A stretch of 41,415 bases of DNA, taken from the NCBI GenBank assembly GCA_945890895.1, contig CAMDDG010000020.1, positions 1 to 41,415 of the forward strand. Reading direction: 5' to 3'. The position numbers were made by a program, and so were the translations under genes. The DNA is from Chitinophaga pinensis (GTDB lineage: Bacteria; Bacteroidota; Bacteroidia; NS11-12g; UBA955). This document shows, piece after piece, positions 17,084 to 25,465 of this stretch (position 1 is the stretch's first letter; every line of letters begins with the position of its first letter). The notes under the pieces are model-generated. The model did not search any database, was not told the origin of the DNA, and saw only the letters and a program-made list of their open reading frames with translations.

Positions 17084-18724
17084 TTAATAATTCAATTTGA
17101 ATTCTACGCGACGGTTTTTCTTACGACCTGCATCTGTTTTGTTATCTGCAACAGGAACATCTTGACCATATCCAATTGCCTTCAGACGATCAGCATTGAT
17201 GCCTTTACCAACCAAATATGCTTTTACTGCATCAGCTCTATCTTGACTTAATTTTTTGTTTGCCGAAGCATCGCCTTGATTGTCGGTATGACCTTCAATT
17301 TCAGCTACAACTTCTGGGAATTCACTCATGATATCAACCAATTGATCTAAATTCTTGTTTGATGCTGCTAGGATTTTAGCATTACCGGTTTCAAAATTAA
17401 TTCCAGTTGCTGCCAATTTCGCTTTTTGAACGATAGCGGGAGCAATTACCGGACAACCTTTTGATTGAGCAGTACCTGCTTTATCTGGACATTTGTCGGT
17501 ATTATCGAATACACCGTCACCATCTGAATCTGGGCAACCTTCGAAATCTTTGCTACCTGGTTTAGCAGGGCATTTATCATCGATATCAGCTACACCATCA
17601 GCATCGCCATCTGGACAACCTTTCAATGCTGCAGTACCTGCGTTATTAGGACAACGATCTTCTTTGTCTGAAATACCATCGTTATCAGCATCTGGACAAC
17701 CTTTTAGGTTTTGTAACCCTTTTTCTTTAGGACAAGCATCGTTTTTATCAGCAACACCATCGCCGTCAGAATCTGGGCAACCATTCATTTCAAGTGTACC
17801 TTTTACATCTGGACACTCATCATCTGCATCCAACACACCGTCGCCATCTGAATCGGCTGGACAACCTACGTTATCAACGAATTTTCTGTATTTAGGATCG
17901 GTATCTTTACATTTGTCGTATTTGTTTGGAACACCATCTTCATCAGAATCTTTCATTTTCTTAGGACCGCTTCCCATTCCCTCACCTAAAGCATAAGACA
18001 ATCCAATTGCGTGGAAACCCCAAGCATCGTTAGAGCGATATAATTTGTGTACTAATGGTTTATCTGGGTTTGGATCAGCTTCATTAGCACCATCCCAACG
18101 GTCGTTGAAAGTATAAGTTAATGTATAAGACCAGTTAAGAGCAAGTGCTTCAGTAAGATATAGTTTGAAACCCAATCCACCTTGAACAGCAGCGCCCATA
18201 TCGGTAATACTATTTTGAACTAAATGTTCGTTACCCCATTGGTCGGGACGATTAGCAGCTGTATACGGATGTGGACCCCATTTAATGGTAGAATGTACAT
18301 AATAACCGGTTAAACCACCATACAAGTAAGGGGCAAATTTAGAATCTTCAGATAGAATAACATTATTGTTAAGTTTGTATCTAGCACCCAAGGTGAAATC
18401 ACCGGTTTGAGCTCTAAAACTTCTCCAAACAATATCGCGTTCTTTAACAAAACTGTCAATATTTTGGCTGAATCCAACTTCACCGAATGATATGTTGGCT
18501 ACAGCGTCGATACTAGGACTGATGTAGTAAGTGAAAGCCAAACCTCCACCTTGATATTTGGGAGCTCGGGCGAACATCAAACTGGAACCCATATCTCCGA
18601 TGTATTCGCGGATACCACCGTGAACTTCAATGCCATGGGTGCCTGGAGATTGTGCCATTCCATTCCCAAAAGAAAGGAAAGTGGCGGTTGCTATTAATGA
18701 AGCTTTAATGTAGTTTTTCATCAT
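17084..18724 (-). CDS. OmpA-family outer-membrane protein with thrombospondin type 3 repeats
   Basis: The 546-residue protein has a signal peptide ending at GNGMAQ. Residues 28-250 look like an eight-strand-type beta-barrel. Six acidic TSP3 calcium-binding repeats span residues 259-425 (DSDGDGV...DxCP...GCP). A C-terminal OmpA peptidoglycan-binding domain covers residues 440-546 (INFETGNAKI, AEIEGHTDNQGD, LSQDRADAVKAYL, GRKKNRRVEFKLNY). It should bridge the outer membrane and peptidoglycan, with the stiff repeats as a periplasmic spacer stabilised by calcium. It is monocistronic, with a clear -7 element at 18768-18775, a 43-nt leader and a strong terminator, consistent with an abundant protein. 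The start could be the second of two adjacent ATGs (18721). Confidence 0.93.
   Translation of the reverse strand: MMKNYIKASLIATATFLSFGNGMAQSPGTHGIEVHGGIREYIGDMGSSLMFARAPKYQGGGLAFTYYISPSIDAVANISFGEVGFSQNIDSFVKERDIVWRSFRAQTGDFTLGARYKLNNNVILSEDSKFAPYLYGGLTGYYVHSTIKWGPHPYTAANRPDQWGNEHLVQNSITDMGAAVQGGLGFKLYLTEALALNWSYTLTYTFNDRWDGANEADPNPDKPLVHKLYRSNDAWGFHAIGLSYALGEGMGSGPKKMKDSDEDGVPNKYDKCKDTDPKYRKFVDNVGCPADSDGDGVLDADDECPDVKGTLEMNGCPDSDGDGVADKNDACPKEKGLQNLKGCPDADNDGISDKEDRCPNNAGTAALKGCPDGDADGVADIDDKCPAKPGSKDFEGCPDSDGDGVFDNTDKCPDKAGTAQSKGCPVIAPAIVQKAKLAATGINFETGNAKILAASNKNLDQLVDIMSEFPEVVAEIEGHTDNQGDASANKKLSQDRADAVKAYLVGKGINADRLKAIGYGQDVPVADNKTDAGRKKNRRVEFKLNY
17449..17953 (-). repeat. TSP3-coding repeat array, 81-bp period in its regular part
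   Basis: Six units begin at protein residues 259, 292, 319, 346, 373 and 400 of the OmpA-family protein. The last four starts are exactly 27 residues (81 bp) apart. Each has a D-rich loop (SDGDGV or variant), a DxCP motif and a closing GCP. The array is degenerate at DNA level and lies inside the gene. Confidence 0.85.
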
Positions 18725-18767
18725 ATTTTGTCCGAATTTTATGATAGTTGGTAGAATTAGTGAACGA

Positions 18768-18775
18768 CAAATATA
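18768..18775 (-). promoter_or_regulatory. Bacteroidota -7 promoter element of the OmpA-family gene
   Basis: Minus-strand TATATTTG is an exact TAnnTTTG match, 43 nt before the ATG at 18724. This leaves a conventional leader, unlike several other promoters in the window. No -33 box is evident. Confidence 0.65.
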
Positions 18776-18888
18776 ACAAACTCATCCTGAAAAAAAAGTT
18801 TTTTAGAAAATTTTACACAGGTAAAATGGAAATTATTGATTCTCAAAATTCCGAGAATGAATTTCACAAAACTCTAAAGTTAAAAAAA

Positions 18889-19380
18889 TTAATTATAGAC
18901 CTGAAGAATATTGTTATTTCGTGAAATGTAATACTGGGCCAAACGACCGGCTGCTGGTCCTTTCAAAGGAAAACCAGAATACATGTATTTACTTTCACAG
19001 CAGGATTGGAAAGTAGTTCCAGAGTAAGTTCCACACATCAGTTGAATATTGATCGAATCTACCCAAATATTTGAGCAATTTTTCGTAGGTTCAAAAGCAC
19101 ACGCACGTTCATAAGCATACCAAGTATCATCGTAATCGTGGATTATAAGTACACCTTTTACGCCACCGGGTACATAAGCATGAGTTCCTACTTGCTGTAA
19201 ATGTTGATATGAAGGTAAATTCAAATCCAATGTAAGATTAACTAAACCCTTTGGAATATTTTCCGTAACCGTATTGGAATCTTTACAGGAAGAAAATTGG
19301 AATCCAGAAAACAAAATAGCCACTGCGCACAACCATTTGATTTTTTGTAAAATGGAAATCAGTCTTTTACTTTTTTTCAT
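18889..19380 (-). CDS. Rieske-fold-like lipoprotein with missing iron-sulfur histidines
   Basis: This encodes 163 residues starting at ATG 19380. The lipoprotein signal is KKSKRLISILQKIKW, then a hydrophobic core and FSSC (Cys about residue 32), followed by KD. The body resembles a group of Bacteroidota Rieske-like proteins: a VPGGVKGVLIIHDYDDTWYA stretch, ERACAFEP at the first ligand loop, FQSCCESKY at the second, and GPAAGRLAQYYI near the end. Canonical Rieske loops are CxH and CxxH; here the histidines are replaced (CAF and CCES), so no [2Fe-2S] cluster is expected. Its start overlaps the end of the dehydrogenase gene by 14 nt, implying co-transcription. Fold assignment is inference; function is unknown. 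Confidence 0.62.
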   Translation of the reverse strand: MKKSKRLISILQKIKWLCAVAILFSGFQFSSCKDSNTVTENIPKGLVNLTLDLNLPSYQHLQQVGTHAYVPGGVKGVLIIHDYDDTWYAYERACAFEPTKNCSNIWVDSINIQLMCGTYSGTTFQSCCESKYMYSGFPLKGPAAGRLAQYYISRNNNILQVYN

Positions 19381-20212
19381 ACGTGTAAAATCCTTTTCCT
19401 GTTTTTTGTCCGTGAAATCCAGCATCAACTTTTTGTTTTTGAATGCGCGAGGGACGGAATTTAGAATCAAAACTAAATTGTTCAAACATGGATTTAGTTA
19501 CGGAATAATTCGTATCAACTCCAATTAAATCCATGAGTTTAAATGGACCCATTTTAAAACCGGTGGATTCAAGTAAGTTGTCTATTTCTTGGAAATTGGC
19601 TACTCCTTCTTCCATTATTTTTAGACTTTCAACGTAGTAGTGTCGTGCAACTCTATTCACAATAAATCCGGGAGCGTCTTTAGCGTAAACCACAGTTTTT
19701 CCTAAAGATTCAGCCCAACTAAACGCTTTTTCTGCAATTTCATTGCTGGTTGCTGCTCCAGATATGATTTCAACCAATTTCATTATATGAGCGGGATTGA
19801 AAAAATGAACTCCTACAACGCGTTCAGGGTGATTTAAGCCTGATGCAATTTGGGTTATTGGAATGGAAGAAGTATTTGTGGCAAAAATACAATCGCTGGA
19901 ATTTATGGATTCGAGTTTTTGGAATAATTCCTGTTTCAATGGTAATTGTTCAAGAATTGCTTCGATAATAAAGTCGGCCTTAAGGGAATTAAAATTGGAA
20001 CTAAATTCAATTTTCGATAGAGCATCTGTTCTTTGTTCTTCAGAAATACGGCCTTTCTCCAAACTTTGGTTCAATTGTTTTTCAATGTAAATTTTAGATT
20101 TATCCAGTTGGTTTTCGTGAATGTCGTAAACCAAGGTAGAATATCCCTTCAAAATACTACTTATAGCAATACCTGAACCCATTACGCCTGAACCAATTAC
20201 TGCAATCTTCAT
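19367..20212 (-). CDS. 3-hydroxyacyl-CoA (3-hydroxybutyryl-CoA) dehydrogenase
   Basis: NAD-dependent oxidation of 3-hydroxyacyl-CoA to 3-ketoacyl-CoA in fatty acid or butyrate metabolism. From ATG 20212 it is 281 residues, the size of stand-alone Hbd/PaaH enzymes. The Rossmann motif is VIGSGVMGSGIA. Other landmarks are ATNTSSIPITQIA, the family signature VGVHFFNPAHIMKLVEII, DAPGFIVNRV, and the C-terminal GFKMGPFKLMDLIGVD with GKGFYTYEKK at the end. Starting at the Rossmann strand (MKIAVIG) excludes a longer 5' extension to 20248. The downstream lipoprotein gene overlaps its last 14 nt. Confidence 0.93.
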   Translation of the reverse strand: MKIAVIGSGVMGSGIAISSILKGYSTLVYDIHENQLDKSKIYIEKQLNQSLEKGRISEEQRTDALSKIEFSSNFNSLKADFIIEAILEQLPLKQELFQKLESINSSDCIFATNTSSIPITQIASGLNHPERVVGVHFFNPAHIMKLVEIISGAATSNEIAEKAFSWAESLGKTVVYAKDAPGFIVNRVARHYYVESLKIMEEGVANFQEIDNLLESTGFKMGPFKLMDLIGVDTNYSVTKSMFEQFSFDSKFRPSRIQKQKVDAGFHGQKTGKGFYTYEKK

Positions 20213-20261
20213 GTTTAATAGATACTTATTTGTTTTAATAAACAACAATATTACTATTAAA

Positions 20262-21563
20262 TTATCGTCTCTTCAACCAAGATTGTGGGTTTTGTTTTTC
20301 TTGTCCTTCCCACAACTGGAATTGGAGTGTGTACTTACCCTCTTCGTCTTGCATTACTTTACCTAATGATGTTCCGGTAGAAATCTGTTCTCCTTTCTGA
20401 ACAAACACTTCTTCCAATCGACTGTATACGGTAAAATACTCACCGTGGTTCACCAAAACAGCTTGACCTTCACCAGGTATAGATAGAATAGCACTTACGG
20501 TACCTTTGAATACACATTTTACATTTGAGCCTTTGGAAGTTGCTATATCAATTCCATTGTTTTGAAGCGTAATATTTTTGAATTCTGGATGTGGATGTAC
20601 TCCAAAGGTTTGTGTAATGTAGCCACGTTCAACAGGCCATGGTAAAATTCCTCGGTTGGAAGAAAAAGATTCACTCAACGCTCTGGATTCTGGTGTCATG
20701 GAATTGGATCTTTCTTCAGTGCTTTTTGAAGATGCCTTTGCTGTTTTACCGCTGGATTTTTTAGAGGAATTTCTGGCTTGACGAGCCTCAAGGCGTTCTT
20801 TTCTTTTTCTTTCTGCCTCAATTTCACGCGCAATGGCCCTGGAAATGGCAGCGTTTAACTTGGCCATTTGACGTTCTTTTTGACGGATTTTTTCGGCTAA
20901 TTCTTTTTCTTTTTTCGATAAATTATTTACCAATACTTGTTTGGTGTTTTTATCTACTTCCAGTTGTTTCTTTTCAGATTCTTTGGTTGAAATTAGTATT
21001 TTTTTTCTAAATTTCACAACACCCAAGTTTCGCAGTGCAAGTTCAACAGCTTGAGCCTGAGTTTTTAAACTTTCAACTTGATTGTTCCGATGTTCAGATA
21101 CTTTTTTCAAATATTTCCATCTTCTGAACGCTTGTTTCATGTTGTTAGATGAAAATACAAATGCCAATTCCTGCCCTGATTTGCGAGTTTTATAGGCTTT
21201 CTTTACGGTTTGATGAAGTTGAAGTTTTTCCGCTTCAAATTGTTGCTGTAAAATTTGCAATTGAATCGTTTGACGCTGAATTTCGTTGTCCGTTTGAAGT
21301 AAATCCTGCTGTAGATTGTCGATTAATTCGGAACGCTGTTCAATAATTCGTTTTAACGTACTTAGCTGACTTAAAGTTTCACTTTTTTCCTTTTGTGTGT
21401 TTTGCAGGATTTTTTGACTTTCCGCAATTTCTCGTTGAACCCGTAAACGTTTTTGCTCTAATGCTTTCCTGGAATTCTGAGAATTTAGGGTTAATGGCAG
21501 AAAAGCCATCCCCCAAAAAAAGAAGACAAAAAATCGGGACTTATTGCTTTTTGAGATCAACAC
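20262..21563 (-). CDS. EnvC-like murein hydrolase activator (coiled coil plus degenerate LytM domain)
   Basis: About 434 residues. The likely start is GTG 21563 or the adjacent TTG 21560, which give a good signal peptide (KSNKSR, then FFVFFFWGMAFLPLTLNSQ). The only nearby ATG (21509) would cut the signal in half. Residues 30-240 are a long coiled coil and 260-300 a basic, serine-rich linker. The last 120 residues are a peptidase M23/LytM domain (GYITQTFGVHPHPEF, SKGSNVKCVFKGTV, VLVNHGEYFTVYSRL). Zinc ligands are not preserved: the HxxxD position reads NNGID and the HxH position reads LQFQL. As in E. coli EnvC it should activate amidases rather than cut peptidoglycan itself. It overlaps the DUF4292 gene by about 20 nt. 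Confidence 0.85.
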   Translation of the reverse strand: MLISKSNKSRFFVFFFWGMAFLPLTLNSQNSRKALEQKRLRVQREIAESQKILQNTQKEKSETLSQLSTLKRIIEQRSELIDNLQQDLLQTDNEIQRQTIQLQILQQQFEAEKLQLHQTVKKAYKTRKSGQELAFVFSSNNMKQAFRRWKYLKKVSEHRNNQVESLKTQAQAVELALRNLGVVKFRKKILISTKESEKKQLEVDKNTKQVLVNNLSKKEKELAEKIRQKERQMAKLNAAISRAIAREIEAERKRKERLEARQARNSSKKSSGKTAKASSKSTEERSNSMTPESRALSESFSSNRGILPWPVERGYITQTFGVHPHPEFKNITLQNNGIDIATSKGSNVKCVFKGTVSAILSIPGEGQAVLVNHGEYFTVYSRLEEVFVQKGEQISTGTSLGKVMQDEEGKYTLQFQLWEGQEKQNPQSWLKRR

Positions 21564-22335
21564 GTTCGTAATCTTTGGGAATGAAAAATGGATACGAAGG
21601 TATAAATTCAAATCGAGCAGTTTTTAACGATAAATTTAAACGTACTTTAGATAGGTCACTTTTTGCTTCAATTGAAATTTCTTCTGGGTGTTTACCTGCT
21701 TCAGAAATAGTTCTAACAGGAAAATAGACATCCATAGTAGCGTTTCGGGCAGGTTCACGAAATTGAAACTTTGATACCTGTTGCTCATTCAATACCACAT
21801 TGTATTGTTTGAATGGATTATCGATTCCTGAAAAGCATTCACTCTCTAAATTAGCCTTTGCATATTCACTGTCGCGATCGCGTAGTAATTTATTGGTTAA
21901 AAGCTCACCGGTAAAAATCCGTTGAATTGAAGAAAGATTTGCCGGAAGATCGTTTATTTGATTTAAATCTTCAATGGCGAGGATGTATGCCTTCTTGTTG
22001 AAATTATCTAGAATAAAAGCGCTATCGTTACGAATAATGCCTTTCATAACTTGAATTCCAATACTCGCCGATACGGTAAACCACATTAAACTGTCTTTTC
22101 GTAATCGAATGGATAAGGTTCCTGCGACTTCTTCTGCATTTTTTTCTAATGGATTGCCTAATTCAGCATTGAAGTCGTATTTAGCAGTAAAATATTGCCA
22201 GTTGAGTGGTTCTACCACGGGTTCATCCCAAACTGCTGTTTCACTCGACTTTGGGTTAACATCAGTTTCTTGAGCAAGCAAATTGCCGGTAAACGATAGT
22301 AAGAATATAAAAGCGAATGTGATTGAGGTTTTCAT
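21541..22335 (-). CDS. DUF4292 family envelope protein
   Basis: The 264-residue protein has a type I signal peptide (SITFAFIFLLSFTGNLLAQ). Its body is predicted to be beta-rich: NWQYFTAKYDFNAEL, AGTLSIRLRKDSLMWFTVS, GIQVMKGIIRNDSAFILD, then KKAYILAIEDLNQI and FIPSYPFFIPKDYERVDL at the end. These fit DUF4292, a Bacteroidota family usually found next to TPR and M23 genes, as here. Many relatives are lipoproteins with a lipobox cysteine; this one has none. A LolA/LolB-like half-barrel fold is possible but is inference from the strand pattern. The gene lies 4 bp after the TPR gene and overlaps the EnvC-like gene, so the three are translationally linked. Confidence 0.8.
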   Translation of the reverse strand: MKTSITFAFIFLLSFTGNLLAQETDVNPKSSETAVWDEPVVEPLNWQYFTAKYDFNAELGNPLEKNAEEVAGTLSIRLRKDSLMWFTVSASIGIQVMKGIIRNDSAFILDNFNKKAYILAIEDLNQINDLPANLSSIQRIFTGELLTNKLLRDRDSEYAKANLESECFSGIDNPFKQYNVVLNEQQVSKFQFREPARNATMDVYFPVRTISEAGKHPEEISIEAKSDLSKVRLNLSLKTARFEFIPSYPFFIPKDYERVDLKKQ

Positions 22336-22339
22336 AGAT

Positions 22340-23944
22340 TTATTTATTAGTTGGGGTGCCTGTTTGGTTTATTTTTTTAATCAAATCTCGTGCCAAGGTT
22401 GGATGTATCTTGCCTTGGTTTTGCCATTGCGTCACTTGATTTTTGATGGGAAAAGTTTTAAATAGTTTTAACGTTCCCGGTAAATTTAATTCGATATCAA
22501 TTTGAGCAAAATAAACTTCATTCAATATCGGTGACTCTGGATTAAATTGATTCCATAGATTAACGGCTTCTTTCCATTGTTTATTTAATTGAAGTTCAAA
22601 AATCTTTACTATTTGCGACGCATCATCTGTAATAAAAGGAAAATTCACTTCGTACCATTCCAAAGCCGTTTTCAATGCGCTGGTATTACCCGATTTATAC
22701 AAACAAACTATATATCGATTGTGAATAGATAAAAGATCATTTTTGATCATTTTCGAGGTATTAACCACACTGTTATCCTCTATTTCATTGTTGTTAATTT
22801 GGATTTTTGTGCTTGTGTTTTTGTTTTCGGGGGATGTTAATTCGGAGAAAAATGGAGATTGTGTAGGCTCGTTTTGATTCCAGAATTGGAAACAAATTTG
22901 AGCTTTTTCAAATTCGCCACGAATAAAATATTTATTACCAACCAATACCATAACTTCTGATTTGTAACCAAAGTTGGGAGATTTTGTTAGTGTATTTAAC
23001 AAACTATCCAATTCCGTCAATGAAACGGTAGTATCTTGTATTTGATTTTCAAAAACGTTAAAAATCAATTGATTAGATAGTTCTTTGTTAAGCTGACTTA
23101 ATTTCTTATATGACTGTGAAATAGTAACTTTGGAAAGGTTGTTTCTGAGGACAGGGAATTCATAGGTCAATTTTTCCAATTCTTTTAAAATGGTTGAATC
23201 ATGCTTTTGTAAGTCGAGCATTTTTTGGTAAAAGGAAACTACCTCAGTTTTAGATTCTGCGCTACCCTTATTTTTTTGTATTTGGTTGATATGAAACGAT
23301 ACCCAAGGAGTGAATTCTTTTGGTTTAGATAGAAGATATTGTTCGTTGTAAATTAACAGTGAATCTAAATAGTGCTGTTGATGATACTTGGAATCAAGAT
23401 ACAAATAACTCTGAGTCTGAATTCTGTGAGCATATTCATTTGAGCCAAAATGGAATTGATATTGCTTAATCAATTGAAGTGCATCAGAATGATCCTCTCT
23501 TTTAATACAGTTTGAAATCGCATCATAATAACGCGAAATATACCTGGGCTGCTGATTAATTAATTTTTTGTGTATTTCCCAAGCAGCTTCGTATTGAAAT
23601 TGTTTTTCAAGTATTTGAATCAATAAGTAATCATAGTCTGAGTTGTTCGGGTTTGATTCAATTGCACTCTTAGCGTGGATTTCAGCTTTAGGCCAATTAC
23701 TTAAATTAGCATACAAAGTAGCTAACCTAAAGTGGGCTAATTCTTGGGTTTCTGAAAAGGACAGTAGCTCAATATATTCTGGAATTGACTTCTCAGAAAG
23801 TCCATTTACCTGTAAAATTTCCAATGCATGAATTCTCTCAATGGGAGATTCTTTTATTGTAGGTAAGTTAGAGGTATTTTGCGCTTGTGCAAAAATGCGC
23901 AATTGGTAAAATAAAATACTGATTAAAAGTAATACGCGTATCAA
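22340..23944 (-). CDS. Periplasmic tetratricopeptide-repeat protein
   Basis: About 534 residues from a TTG at 23944, whose TTG overlaps the TGA stop of the upstream nucleotidyltransferase gene (TTGA). This start gives a proper signal peptide (MIRVLLLISILFYQLRIFAQAQ, in two parts MIRVLLLISI and LFYQLRIFAQAQ); the longer frame to 23998 has no sensible signal. The mature protein is helical with TPR-like pairs, for example AHFRLATLYANLSNWPKAEI, YDYLLIQILEKQFQYEAAW and VLVGNKYFIRGEFEKAQICF. It is a likely scaffold for envelope proteins. Its position between a nucleotidyltransferase and DUF4292/EnvC is a gene order I recognise from other Bacteroidota. Partner and function are unknown. Confidence 0.82.
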   Translation of the reverse strand: MIRVLLLISILFYQLRIFAQAQNTSNLPTIKESPIERIHALEILQVNGLSEKSIPEYIELLSFSETQELAHFRLATLYANLSNWPKAEIHAKSAIESNPNNSDYDYLLIQILEKQFQYEAAWEIHKKLINQQPRYISRYYDAISNCIKREDHSDALQLIKQYQFHFGSNEYAHRIQTQSYLYLDSKYHQQHYLDSLLIYNEQYLLSKPKEFTPWVSFHINQIQKNKGSAESKTEVVSFYQKMLDLQKHDSTILKELEKLTYEFPVLRNNLSKVTISQSYKKLSQLNKELSNQLIFNVFENQIQDTTVSLTELDSLLNTLTKSPNFGYKSEVMVLVGNKYFIRGEFEKAQICFQFWNQNEPTQSPFFSELTSPENKNTSTKIQINNNEIEDNSVVNTSKMIKNDLLSIHNRYIVCLYKSGNTSALKTALEWYEVNFPFITDDASQIVKIFELQLNKQWKEAVNLWNQFNPESPILNEVYFAQIDIELNLPGTLKLFKTFPIKNQVTQWQNQGKIHPTLARDLIKKINQTGTPTNK

Positions 23945-24942
23945 TCGATTACACTGTAATCCCCGATACTGTATTCTTTTGGATTTCCATTCATGCATAC
24001 GAAGTTACCAATCATGGAATTTTCGCAGTTAAAATCAATTAATTTACACTGCTCTCCAATGATGGTATTGCGAATTACGCAATTTTCTGCTTTAGAACTA
24101 GTTCCTATGCTCACAAAAGGACCAATTTCACAATTTTTTAGTTCAACGCCATCTGCAATGAAGCAAGGTTCATGGATTTTAACACTCGAATCAAAACGAC
24201 CTGATTCAATCTTAAACAAAGGAGCTTTATTCGCCAATACTCGTTGATTGGTATATACCGTTGCACTGTAGTTACCACAGTCTAACCATTCTTGAACGGC
24301 TCCGGGAACAAATGCCATGCCTTTATTTTTCATGTTTTCCATGGCATTGGTTAATTGGTATTCTCCCTTTTCTCTTAAATCATTATCGATTAAGTACTGC
24401 AATTCAGAATGAAGCGTTTCACCACTTTTAAAGTAATAAATTCCAATAATTGCTAAATCAGAAACAAATTCTTGAGGTTTTTCTACGAAATCGGTAATGA
24501 TGTTATTTTCGTCGTATTTAACTACACCAAAAGAGCTTGGATTTGCTACTTTATGAACCCATATTACTCCGTCTTTGGATTTATCTAAGTTGAAATCGGT
24601 GCGAAATAGGGTGTCTGCGAATGCAACAATGACTTCACCTTTTAAACATTCTTTTGCGCAAAGAATGGCATGACCTGTTCCTTCGGCTACATCTTGATAA
24701 AAAATTCTACCTTTGGCACCAACACTTGCGGCAATTGCAATTAATTCTTTTTCTGTTTCTTCGCCAAATCGTCCAATTACAAAACCAATTTCTTCTATGG
24801 TTTCTCCACAAACCGCAGCAATATCTTCAATTAACCAGTGTACAATTGATTTACCTGCTACTTTAATTAACGGTTTTGGAGTAGTTAATGTATGTGGGCG
24901 CATTCTCTTGCCCATACCTGCCATTGGGATAATTAGGTTCAT
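23941..24942 (-). CDS. Sugar-phosphate nucleotidyltransferase with C-terminal beta-helix
   Basis: The 333-residue enzyme has the nucleotidyltransferase N-terminus (LIIPMAGMGKRMRPHTLTTP then KPLIKVAGKS), YQDVAEGTGHAIL, the metal site FADTLF, FVEKPQEF, and EWLDCGNY near residue 215. A C-terminal segment from about residue 245 has hexapeptide-like repeats (ADGVELKNCEIG, NCVIRNTIIG) forming a left-handed beta-helix. It activates a sugar-1-phosphate with dTTP, UTP or another NTP; the sugar cannot be deduced. It differs from the RfbA at 9115, so the genome carries at least two such enzymes. Its stop overlaps the TTG start of the TPR gene. Confidence 0.88.
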   Translation of the reverse strand: MNLIIPMAGMGKRMRPHTLTTPKPLIKVAGKSIVHWLIEDIAAVCGETIEEIGFVIGRFGEETEKELIAIAASVGAKGRIFYQDVAEGTGHAILCAKECLKGEVIVAFADTLFRTDFNLDKSKDGVIWVHKVANPSSFGVVKYDENNIITDFVEKPQEFVSDLAIIGIYYFKSGETLHSELQYLIDNDLREKGEYQLTNAMENMKNKGMAFVPGAVQEWLDCGNYSATVYTNQRVLANKAPLFKIESGRFDSSVKIHEPCFIADGVELKNCEIGPFVSIGTSSKAENCVIRNTIIGEQCKLIDFNCENSMIGNFVCMNGNPKEYSIGDYSVID

Positions 24943-25030
24943 AATCGGTGAATTTTAAAAAATGCAAATAACGGCATTGTTTATGAAAAAAACATGATGC
25001 TAATGTTAAGCCCTTTGTGAGCGAAGATTT

Positions 25031-25465
25031 TTATTTGCCGCTGCTGCCATATCCGCCTTCACCTCGTTGAGTATCGGTTAATGACTGTGTTGGGATCCAA
25101 GAAACACGTTCATGCTGGGCTATAATCATTTGTGCAATTCGTTCTCCATGTTGAACTTCGAACGGAATTTGACCGTGATTAATGAGTAGAACTTGAATTT
25201 CACCTCGATAATCCGAATCTATGGTGCCTGGTGAGTTTAATACCGTAACTCCATGCTTTAAAGCTAATCCACTTCTGGGTCGAACTTGTGCCTCATACCC
25301 AATTGGTAATTCTATGAATAATCCTGTAGGTATTAATTTGCGTTCTCCTGAGTTTAATATTATCGGCTCACTTAAGTTTGCATGTAGATCCATCCCTGCA
25401 CTTTCTTCAGTTTGATACTTGGGAAGTGGGTTAGTTGATTTATTAATGATTTTTATGTTCAGCAT
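25031..25465 (-). CDS. dut: dUTP diphosphatase
   Basis: Trimeric dUTPase that hydrolyses dUTP to dUMP, keeping uracil out of DNA. From ATG 25465 it has 144 residues. All five motifs are present in order: [40 protein letters not shown] and [11 protein letters not shown]. It overlaps the end of the flippase gene by 23 nt, and the 88-bp gap to the nucleotidyltransferase is the loosest spacing in this cluster. Having a nucleotide-hygiene enzyme inside an envelope cluster is common in Bacteroidota. Confidence 0.97.
   Translation of the reverse strand: MLNIKIINKSTNPLPKYQTEESAGMDLHANLSEPIILNSGERKLIPTGLFIELPIGYEAQVRPRSGLALKHGVTVLNSPGTIDSDYRGEIQVLLINHGQIPFEVQHGERIAQMIIAQHERVSWIPTQSLTDTQRGEGGYGSSGK

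Noticed and set aside
17493..17996. A 167-codon open frame on the + strand, rich in Ser/Pro and repetitive
   Set aside because: It is the antisense shadow of the TSP3 repeat array; its periodicity comes from the 81-bp repeats and the - strand gene has clear domains.
19381..19485. Upstream extension of the Rieske-like lipoprotein
   Set aside because: It would run deep into the dehydrogenase gene and place the lipoprotein signal internally; ATG 19380 fits a lipoprotein signal peptide.
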